From: an uncultured Alistipes sp.
GTDB taxonomy: Bacteria > Bacteroidota > Bacteroidia > Bacteroidales > Rikenellaceae
Reading direction: 5' to 3'
Assembly (NCBI GenBank): GCA_947173915.1
Contig: CAMWGZ010000082.1
Span: 1 to 5,637, forward strand
Length of the DNA: 5,637 nt
Shown here: positions 1-5,115 of the stretch, piece by piece
How positions within the stretch are numbered: position 1 is the stretch's first letter
Layout of the letters: every line of letters starts with the position of its first letter
Position numbers and translations under genes: made by a program
Notes under the pieces: model-generated
The model's database searches: none
What the model was told of the DNA's origin: nothing
The model's input: only the letters and a program-made list of their open reading frames with translations

Positions 1-105
1 CGCACCCGGTTTGCCGCCGCAAGGCCCGCACCACCCTGCCCCTTTCCCCATCCGCAGCGCGCCGTCTTCATGCCCGACAGGATAGGACAAAACAGCCGAC
101 GGCGC

Positions 106-144
106 AAAAAAAGAGAGGTTTCCGAACCTATTCGGAAACCTCTC
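106..144 (-). terminator. Rho-independent terminator of the lipoprotein gene
   Basis: A perfect 14-bp inverted repeat (113-126 with 131-144) encloses a 4-nt loop (127-130). Read on the minus strand, the stem closes with CCTCTC and is followed at once by seven T residues (112-106). This is the classic intrinsic terminator. It begins 44 nt after the lipoprotein stop codon. The other side of the stem has no matching T-run for plus-strand transcription, so it should act on minus-strand transcripts only. Confidence 0.95.
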
Positions 145-188
145 CTGATTCTCGGGAATTTCTCCCTTGCGTTTCTTATCCGCGTCGC

Positions 189-1595
189 TTATTTGGCGGC
201 AACGAACGATGCCTTATAGACAACGGGCTGCTCCTCCAGCACAACAGAGCTGAGGCTGTGAACCGTTGCGGGAGCGATGCTGCCGGTAATGTCGGAAATC
301 GGCGATGCGTTGCTCTCGCTGCAAACAGCCGATGCCTGATCCACGTTACCGGGCTGACCGTCTCTGTCGATAGCTACCGCATAGCAATAAACCGTCTGGC
401 CGGTCATGGGGCTGGGGGCACCGATGTTGATGAACTCATTCTGGAAGAATTGACCCTGACCGACACCCTGATCGACGATGAAATAAATCAGCGTGTGCTG
501 CTCCTTATCCTTATAGTCTGCCATCGAGAAGACGCAGTTCCAATACTCGGCAGTGCCGCCAAGAGTGGGCGTATAGCGCAGGAACCAAAGACCCGACAGA
601 TTCACGAGTTCGGGATACTGAACGGGGTCGATCTCGTTGCCGTTGTAGAGCTTGAACGAGCTATCGGTAATAAGGGCACCCGAAGGAACGAATGCGGGGG
701 TAGCGAACTCCTTGAGCACGACATCGGAGGTAGCACGTCCGTACTTATCCACAGCGCATACGAAACCTACATACTCCGTTTCGGGAGTCAGACCGCTGAT
801 CTCAACCGTTCCGTTGCCGTTGTGTACCATCTGCGCAACAGCATCGATAACGGTCGTTCCCATCGAAGCAGCCATATTGTCCACAATCAGAGGAAGCACC
901 TGCTCCTTGAAAGCCGCCTCGCCGCCGGCCTGATCGTAGGTCTTCTTGAGCACCATGTACGACAGCCAGTTCACATTGCCCTTCTCAGGCTGCACGCGCA
1001 ACTCGGCGAACAGACCGTTCGTAGAGGGAACGCACTCCAGCTGGAAAGCGCACTCCTCCTCAACCAGAGCGGGCAGCGTCTGCATCGTGAAGGCATCGAA
1101 CTGAGCTTTGGTCGTGAAAGAAAGCTCCTTGTTCAGACCTACCGTCAGTGCATAGCAGGTCTCGCCGGGGTTGGTCACACCAACCTCGCTCAGCACCACT
1201 TGTTGGGTACCTTTCATCGAACCGTTATTGGTCAGAGCGTTGTAAATCGCCTCGTAGGTAAAGTTGGCGTTCTGCGAGATAATAGCATCCAGCATGGCCA
1301 GAGCGCAAGGCTCAGCCGAGAGGTTCAGCTCATCCTCCGAAGCGGTCGAACCGCCGCCGAAGTTTTCAACCATCTCTTTCGAGAACACCTGGATTACCCA
1401 AGCGGTCTCCTTCGCGTTCTCCGTCGTCGGAGTTACGCGCATGGTAGCCGAATAGGGAGTCGTCGCAGCGGCGAGCACATGAAACTCCTTGGCTACCACA
1501 GGAGGATTAACCGGACCCGGTCCATCATTTTTGTCGCAGGCGGTCAGCAGCGTGAAAGCCGACAGAGCTGCGAGCGCAAACAATTTGATTTTCAT
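189..1595 (-). CDS. Lipoprotein of unknown function with three diverged fibronectin III-like units
   Basis: This encodes a 468-residue exported lipoprotein that I cannot assign to a named family. Residues 1-20 form a lipoprotein signal peptide: KIK, a hydrophobic stretch, then the lipobox LTAC with Cys20 as the lipidated residue. DKNDG follows, and then a Gly/Pro-rich linker to about residue 34. Acidic residues just after the Cys resemble the surface-export signals described in Bacteroidetes, so an outer-membrane and possibly cell-surface location is inferred. The mature protein seems to hold three related units (about 35-165, 180-300 and 301-435). Each ends in a motif like a fibronectin III closing strand with a shared Cys: GETCYALTV near 145-152, TEYVGFVCAVD near 273-283, and VYCYAVAID near 402-410. 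Units 1 and 2 also align at their starts (ATMRVTP and AELRVQP), and each has a helix-like insert. No catalytic motif was seen. The gene has its own promoter and terminator and lower GC than its neighbours. The start is firm because the signal peptide begins there; the upstream region is A/T-rich with no Shine-Dalgarno sequence, as is common in this phylum. Confidence 0.88.
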   Translation of the reverse strand: MKIKLFALAALSAFTLLTACDKNDGPGPVNPPVVAKEFHVLAAATTPYSATMRVTPTTENAKETAWVIQVFSKEMVENFGGGSTASEDELNLSAEPCALAMLDAIISQNANFTYEAIYNALTNNGSMKGTQQVVLSEVGVTNPGETCYALTVGLNKELSFTTKAQFDAFTMQTLPALVEEECAFQLECVPSTNGLFAELRVQPEKGNVNWLSYMVLKKTYDQAGGEAAFKEQVLPLIVDNMAASMGTTVIDAVAQMVHNGNGTVEISGLTPETEYVGFVCAVDKYGRATSDVVLKEFATPAFVPSGALITDSSFKLYNGNEIDPVQYPELVNLSGLWFLRYTPTLGGTAEYWNCVFSMADYKDKEQHTLIYFIVDQGVGQGQFFQNEFINIGAPSPMTGQTVYCYAVAIDRDGQPGNVDQASAVCSESNASPISDITGSIAPATVHSLSSVVLEEQPVVYKASFVAAK

Positions 1596-1611
1596 AGTTC
1601 TAAAAAATTTT

Positions 1612-1631
1612 ATTAGGTTTAATCATTAGGT
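1612..1631. repeat. Direct repeat ATTAGGT x2 in the lipoprotein leader
   Basis: The heptamer ATTAGGT occurs at 1612-1618 and 1625-1631, 13 bp apart. On the transcript it reads ACCTAAT twice, and the second copy lies about 17 nt before the ATG in an A/T-rich stretch. The repeat is real in the sequence. A role in translation initiation or in protein binding is only a guess, and in an A/T-rich leader it could be chance. Confidence 0.4.
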
Positions 1632-1634
1632 AAT

Positions 1635-1662
1635 CGCACCTCATATCCGCGGAAACGCACCT
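1635..1662. repeat. Direct repeat CGCACCT x2 spaced 21 bp in the lipoprotein leader
   Basis: The heptamer CGCACCT occurs at 1635-1641 and 1656-1662, start to start exactly 21 bp, which is two helical turns. On the transcript it reads AGGTGCG. The second copy falls mostly in the loop of the hairpin at 1648-1674. The arrangement would suit a dimeric DNA-binding regulator acting just downstream of the promoter, but no such regulator is encoded in this window. Confidence 0.4.
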
Positions 1663-1674
1663 GTTCTTTCCGCG
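1648..1674 (-). promoter_or_regulatory. Hairpin near the 5' end of the lipoprotein mRNA
   Basis: A perfect 8-bp inverted repeat (CGCGGAAA at 1648-1655 and TTTCCGCG at 1667-1674) encloses an 11-nt loop. If transcription starts about 5-8 nt below the -7 box at 1684-1691, the stem begins within a few bases of the 5' end of the transcript. No T-run follows, so it is not a terminator. A 5'-proximal stem can protect mRNA from decay or serve as a regulatory element. Which applies here is inference. Confidence 0.5.
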
Positions 1675-1683
1675 AAATACCCA

Positions 1684-1717
1684 CAAATATAGATATTAAT
1701 TCCGAATGAAAAACAAA
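1684..1717 (-). promoter_or_regulatory. Bacteroidetes-type promoter for the lipoprotein gene
   Basis: On the minus strand, TATATTTG (1691-1684) matches all fixed positions of the Bacteroidetes -7 element TAnnTTTG. TTTG (1717-1714), within a T-rich run, fits the -33 element. The 22-nt spacer is at the long end of the accepted range. The predicted transcription start near 1677-1680 gives a leader of about 80-85 nt before the ATG at 1595. The surrounding 1684-1740 stretch is strongly A/T-rich, as expected of a promoter. Confidence 0.75.
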
Positions 1718-1793
1718 AATCGAAATTTATTTCTCAATAATTCTCTCTTCCGCCCCCAATGCGGCCCGAGCGCACACCTTGCCGCCCCGGCAC

Positions 1794-2906
1794 CTACTCC
1801 CGGCCGCCTGTCTCCATCAGGTAGGCCTTGATGAACTCGTCCAGGTCGCCGTCCATCACGGCCTCGACGGCCGAAGTCTGCACCCCCGTGCGGTGGTCCT
1901 TGACCCGCCGGTCGTCGAAGACATAGGAGCGGATCTGCGATCCCCACTCGATGCGCTTCTTGGTCGCCTCGAGCGCCTGCTGCGTGGCCATCCGCTTGTC
2001 CAGTTCGCGCTGGTAGAGCTTCGAACGCAGGATGCGCATGGCGTTTTCGCGGTTCATGAGCTGCGAGCGGGTCTCCATGTTCTCGATCAGGTACTCGACC
2101 GGCTCGCCCGTATCGGGATCCTTGCCGTGATAGCGCAGCCGCACGGCCGTCTCGACCTTATTGACGTTCTGGCCGCCCGCACCGCTCGAACGGAAGGTGT
2201 CCCACTCGATGTCGGAGGGGTTGATCGTGATCTCGATCGTGTCGTCGATCGCAGGCGAGACGAAGACCGACGCGAAGGTGGTCTGCCGCTTGTTGTTGGC
2301 GTTGAAGGGCGACAGGCGCACCATGCGGTGCACGCCGTTCTCGCTCTTGAGGTAGCCGTAGGCGTAGTCGCCCTCGAACTCCAGCGTGCAGGACTTCACG
2401 CCCACCTCCTCGCCCGCCTGGTAATCGAGCACCTTGACCTTGTAGCCGTGCGCCTCGCCCCAGCGGGTGTACATGCGCAGCAGCATCCCCGCCCAGTCGA
2501 GCGCCTCGGTGCCGCCGGCTCCGGAGTTGATGTCCATGATCGCCCCCATGCGGTCCTCGTCGCGCCGCAGCATGTTGCGCAACTCCAGCGCCTCGATGCG
2601 CCGCAGCGTCCGGGCGTACTGTTCGTCCAGCTCCTGCTCGGTTACCACCCCCTCGCGCACGAACTCGGGCATGAGCTGCAGGTCCTCCACCTCGCGGGCG
2701 ACGGCATCGTACTCCTCGACCCACGCCTTGATGCCGGCCACGCGGCGCAGCTGCTCGCGCGCCCGGTCGGGGTTCTCCCAGAAATCGGGCACCTGGGTCT
2801 TCTCTTCTTCGTTCTGCAGGTCGATGCGCTTCTGCGCGATGTTCAGACAGCGCTCCAGCATCTCGCGGCGCTGCTCGGTCTGCTTGATCTGTTCGGCAAG
2901 TATCAT
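1794..2906 (-). CDS. prfB: Peptide chain release factor 2 (RF2)
   Basis: RF2 recognises UGA and UAA stop codons in the ribosomal A site and triggers hydrolysis of peptidyl-tRNA. The 370-residue product has the usual family length. It contains an N-terminal helical domain (about 1-110), the stop-codon recognition tripeptide SPF at 199-201 that separates RF2 from RF1 (which has PxT), and the catalytic GGQ at 244-246 within SSGAGGQNVNKVETAVR. The conserved RF2 C-terminal part includes WGSQIRSYVF near 321-330 and VKDHRTGVQT near 335-344. Residue 240 is Ser, at the position where E. coli K-12 has the unusual Thr246. The ATG at 2906 gives an N-terminus that aligns with known RF2 and is preceded by the A-rich AAAGAGAACAAC rather than a strong Shine-Dalgarno. 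The gene lies 42 nt after the kinase-like gene, so cotranscription is likely. Most bacterial prfB genes need a +1 frameshift at an in-frame UGA near codon 25. Here the frame is continuous, reading CTG AAC (Leu21-Asn22) at that place. Confidence 0.97.
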   Translation of the reverse strand: MILAEQIKQTEQRREMLERCLNIAQKRIDLQNEEEKTQVPDFWENPDRAREQLRRVAGIKAWVEEYDAVAREVEDLQLMPEFVREGVVTEQELDEQYARTLRRIEALELRNMLRRDEDRMGAIMDINSGAGGTEALDWAGMLLRMYTRWGEAHGYKVKVLDYQAGEEVGVKSCTLEFEGDYAYGYLKSENGVHRMVRLSPFNANNKRQTTFASVFVSPAIDDTIEITINPSDIEWDTFRSSGAGGQNVNKVETAVRLRYHGKDPDTGEPVEYLIENMETRSQLMNRENAMRILRSKLYQRELDKRMATQQALEATKKRIEWGSQIRSYVFDDRRVKDHRTGVQTSAVEAVMDGDLDEFIKAYLMETGGRE

Positions 2907-2948
2907 TGTTGTTCTCTTTCTTTATGCTTTTATGCGGCACTCCGCCCG

Positions 2949-3590
2949 TTACAACTCGATTCCCAGCTTGCGGGCGGCGAACGCGACGATGCAGTCGGCG
3001 GTGGCCTCCAGCCCCAGGGCCGAGGAGTCGATGCAGAGGTGGTAGGTGGCCGCCTGTCCCCAGCGGCCGCAGCTGTAATAATTATAGTAGGCGGCCCGCC
3101 GGGCATCTTCCCGCTCGATCAGCGCCTCGGCTTCGCGTTCGGCGATGCCCCGACGCTCGGCGACGCGCCGGATGCGGTCGGCCCGCGCACCCGAGATGAA
3201 GACGTTGAGCACCCGGGGATGGTCGCGCAGGATGTAGTCGGCGCAGCGGCCCACGAAAACGCACGACTCGCGGGCGGCCAGCCCCCGGATCACGTCGCTC
3301 TGGACCTGAAACAGCGCTTCGCCGCTGAGTGGCGAGGCTGCGGCGGCACCGTCGTCGCCGGCAAAAGGTGCCCGCAGGTAACCCACGAGCGCCGCGAAAA
3401 GACTTCGCGAGGGGCGTTCGTCGGTCCGCTCGAAACACTCGGGGCACAATCCGCTCCGCTCGGCCGCCAGGGCGATGAGTTCTTTATCGTAAAGCGCCGC
3501 ACCCAGCCGGCGGGCCACGATTTCGCCGACGGCCTTGCCGCCGCTGCCGACCTCACGGCCGATGTTGATGACGAATCCTTTCGTTTGCAT
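2949..3590 (-). CDS. Cytidylate kinase-like family protein
   Basis: This 213-residue cytosolic P-loop protein resembles the cytidylate kinase-like family (Pfam Cytidylate_kin2), which is distinct from the classical Cmk of pyrimidine metabolism. Visible features are a short beta-strand VINIGRE followed by the nucleotide-binding loop GREVGSGGKAVG (11-22); YDKELIALAAERSGL (34-48); the segment ALFQVQSDVIRGLA (92-105) followed by CVFVGRCADYIL (110-121), both typical of the family; an Arg-rich lid-like segment RRVAERRGIAEREAEA (141-156) and the Tyr-rich AYYNYYS (167-173); and the closing YHLCIDSSALGLEATAD (183-199). The family is expected to phosphorylate a nucleoside monophosphate or a related molecule with ATP, but the substrate of this branch is not established, so CMP kinase activity should not be assumed. 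It lies 19 nt after the MATE gene and 42 nt before prfB, which suggests one mRNA. No clear Shine-Dalgarno precedes the ATG at 3590, but the P-loop strand starts six residues in, so the start fits. Confidence 0.88.
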   Translation of the reverse strand: MQTKGFVINIGREVGSGGKAVGEIVARRLGAALYDKELIALAAERSGLCPECFERTDERPSRSLFAALVGYLRAPFAGDDGAAAASPLSGEALFQVQSDVIRGLAARESCVFVGRCADYILRDHPRVLNVFISGARADRIRRVAERRGIAEREAEALIEREDARRAAYYNYYSCGRWGQAATYHLCIDSSALGLEATADCIVAFAARKLGIEL

Positions 3591-3609
3591 AACGCGCTTC
3601 GGGTCTGTT

Positions 3610-5010
3610 TTATTTCGATCGGGCGGAAGAATCCGCAGGAACCTTCGTTTTGAACTTTCGGATCTGATGGCCCAGCATGACGGCGGCCACGACCGAGGCG
3701 AGCAGGTCGGAGAGGGGCATCGAGCACCACACCCCCCAGCTACCGTCCCAGCGGGTCATCTCGTCGAAGATCCGGGGCAGGAAGATCAGTCCCGGCATCA
3801 GGAAGAGCAGCTGCCGCGAGAGCGAGAGGAAGATCGCCTTGCCCGCCATGCCGATGCTTTGGAAGAAGTTGGTGGTAACCATCTGGAACCCGATGATCGG
3901 GAAGCAGCAGAAGACGATCCGCATCCCCTCCGAGGCGAGGCGGATCAGCTCGGGATCCTTCGTAAAGGCCGACACCGCCAGCCGGGGAGCGAACTCGCCG
4001 ACGAGAAAGCCGAGGGTCATCACGCCGGTGGCACCGACGATCGTCAGCTTCAGCACCCGATCGACCCGCGCGAACTGCCGCGCGCCGAAGTTGTAGCCGG
4101 CGATGGGCTGCATGCCCTGGTTGAGTCCCATGACCACCATCACGAAGAAGAAGGCCAGCCGATTGACGATGCCGTAGGCCCCGATATTGAGGTCGCCGCC
4201 ATACTCCTTCAATCCCTTGTTGATGAGTATTACGATGAAGCAGGCCGCCAGATTCATCAGGAAAGGCGACATGCCGATGGCCAGAATGTTGCGCACGATC
4301 TTCCCCTCGGGGCGGTAGATTCCCCGCCGGAGGTGGAGCAGTTCGCTGCGGTCCGAAAGGATGCGGAACTGCCACACGAGCGACACGATCTGCGCCAGCA
4401 CCGTCGCGATGGCGGCTCCCTCGATGCCCCAGCCGAACCCGTAGATGAAGAGCGGGTCGAGCAGCGCATTGATGACCACCGTGTTGATCGTGGCGTACAT
4501 CGACTTGCGGGGATGGCCCGCCGCACGCAGCACCGAATTGAGACCCAGATACATGTGCGTCACTACATTGCCCAGCAGGATGATGCGCATGTAGTCGCGG
4601 GCGTAGCCGATCGTCGCGTCGCTCGCTCCGAAGAAGTAGAGGATCGGATCAAGGAACGCGAGGGTCAGCCCCCCGAAGGCGACACCGATAATCAGATTGA
4701 GCGTCACCACATTGCCCAGCACCTTCTGCGCCGTCAGGTAATCGCGCTGCCCGAGCCGCATCGAAACGAGCGTCGCGGCACCCACGCCCACCAGCGACCC
4801 GAAGGCCGCCGCCAGGTTCATGAGCGGAAAGGTCAGCGCCAGGCCCGAAATGGCCATCGGTCCCACGCCATGCCCGATGAAGATGCTGTCGATCATGTTG
4901 TAGAGCGACGAGGCGGTCATCGCGATGATCGCCGGCACGGCATATTGCACGAGCAGCTTGCGGATCCGCTCGGTCCCGAGCTCCATCGCCGCCCCTTTCG
5001 GTTGCTCCAT
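3610..5010 (-). CDS. MATE family efflux transporter
   Basis: This encodes a 466-residue inner-membrane exporter of the multidrug and toxic compound extrusion (MATE) family, which uses a Na+ or H+ gradient to expel cationic drugs and metabolites. About twelve hydrophobic segments run through the protein in two related halves. Family-typical stretches include LLVQYAVPAIIAMTASSLYN (19-38) with IDSIFIGHGVGPMAISGLAL (40-59), the GLNSVLRAAGHPRKSMYATI region (156-175), LDPLFIYGFGWGIEGAAIAT (184-203), and GLNQGMQPIAGYNFGAR (295-311). Length and motifs are those of an intact member, closest to the NorM/MepA-like group of Bacteroidales; the substrate cannot be predicted. Two starts are possible. The ATG at 5010 has AAAGGG six nt upstream and AGGAG twelve nt upstream. 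An in-frame ATG at 4986 (Met9, starting MELGTERI) has AAGGGG five nt upstream and fits the N-terminus I would expect in the family. The C-terminus is a short Lys/Ser-rich tail. The gene probably leads the unit with the kinase-like gene and prfB. Confidence 0.95.
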   Translation of the reverse strand: MEQPKGAAMELGTERIRKLLVQYAVPAIIAMTASSLYNMIDSIFIGHGVGPMAISGLALTFPLMNLAAAFGSLVGVGAATLVSMRLGQRDYLTAQKVLGNVVTLNLIIGVAFGGLTLAFLDPILYFFGASDATIGYARDYMRIILLGNVVTHMYLGLNSVLRAAGHPRKSMYATINTVVINALLDPLFIYGFGWGIEGAAIATVLAQIVSLVWQFRILSDRSELLHLRRGIYRPEGKIVRNILAIGMSPFLMNLAACFIVILINKGLKEYGGDLNIGAYGIVNRLAFFFVMVVMGLNQGMQPIAGYNFGARQFARVDRVLKLTIVGATGVMTLGFLVGEFAPRLAVSAFTKDPELIRLASEGMRIVFCCFPIIGFQMVTTNFFQSIGMAGKAIFLSLSRQLLFLMPGLIFLPRIFDEMTRWDGSWGVWCSMPLSDLLASVVAAVMLGHQIRKFKTKVPADSSARSK

Positions 5011-5016
5011 AAAGTA

Positions 5017-5027
5017 CCCTTTCTCCT
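5017..5027 (-). promoter_or_regulatory. Shine-Dalgarno region of the MATE gene
   Basis: On the minus strand AGGAGAAAGGG (5027-5017) lies before the ATG at 5010, with the AAAGGG part six nt from the start codon. It is the clearest Shine-Dalgarno-like sequence in the window and supports the 5010 start. A second purine-rich block, AAGGGG (4997-4992), sits five nt before the alternative in-frame ATG at 4986, so the choice between the two is open. Confidence 0.55.
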
Positions 5028-5068
5028 ATTCTGAATTTCGGTCCGGTAATTCCATACCTTAAATTAAT

Positions 5069-5115
5069 AACAGCCGCCCGCCCCCGGCGTTCGTTCTCCG
5101 GGTGCGGAGCCGCCG
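5069..5115 (-). terminator. GC-rich hairpins after cysS (possible weak terminator or attenuator)
   Basis: Directly after the cysS stop codon the minus strand can form CTCCG-CACC-CGGAG (5109-5096). This can be capped by an outer pairing of 5111-5115 with 5085-5089. Further on, 5091-5085 can instead pair with 5076-5069 (seven base pairs with one bulged base and an 8-nt loop), followed by the A/T-rich stretch ATTAATTTAA. The last hairpin could be a weak intrinsic terminator, but there is no real T-run. The two pairings share 5085-5089, so they exclude one another. Base composition here is very GC-rich, so chance pairing is easy. Confidence 0.3.

Noticed and set aside
69..112. TTTG and TATCCTGT on the minus strand with a 20-nt spacer, considered as a promoter after the terminator
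   Set aside because: The TTTG is part of the terminator T-run, and the -7 candidate matches the TTTG half of the consensus at only one position.
258..1616. A 452-codon plus-strand open frame opposite the lipoprotein
   Set aside because: It is also in codon register with the minus-strand gene and has no signal peptide or domain. The minus strand has a promoter, lipobox and terminator that fit together.
1780..1792. Hairpin TGCCG-CCC-CGGCA just after the prfB stop, considered as its terminator
   Set aside because: The stem is only five pairs with a 3-nt loop and is followed by AGGTGTGCG rather than a T-run. The T-rich run further on (about 1708-1719) has no stable stem before it and fits better as promoter upstream sequence. 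No convincing prfB terminator was found.
2921..2935. Tandem TTTATGC repeat between the kinase-like gene and prfB
   Set aside because: Two copies in an 8-bp step within a short A/T-rich spacer are well within chance, and there is no sign of a regulatory or slippage role.
2158..2940. A minus-strand frame starting 34 nt before prfB in another phase, considered as the first half of a frameshifted prfB
   Set aside because: Its N-terminus (MPHKSIKKENNND) does not match RF2, and it runs open far into prfB as an Arg/Ala/Gly-rich shadow. The frame from 2906 already supplies the complete RF2 N-terminus.
1779..3653. A 624-codon open frame on the plus strand running antisense through both prfB and the kinase-like gene
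   Set aside because: It is in exact codon register with both minus-strand genes. In that register antisense stops arise only from TTA, CTA or TCA codons, which GC-rich genes rarely use. Its product is an Arg/His/Leu/Ala-rich string with no recognisable domain, while the minus strand encodes clear RF2 and P-loop motifs.
3535..5034. A 499-codon plus-strand open frame opposite the MATE gene
   Set aside because: It has the same codon-register effect. The translation is low-complexity, rich in His, Arg, Glu and Asp, and the minus strand gives a full MATE transporter.
5048..5061. Imperfect palindrome GGTA-N6-TACC and a TAATTTAA sequence upstream of the MATE gene, considered as operator and -7 box
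   Set aside because: The palindrome has only four pairs per arm. TAATTTAA misses two of the fixed positions of TAnnTTTG and has no TTTG at -33 spacing. The gene may depend on read-through from cysS.
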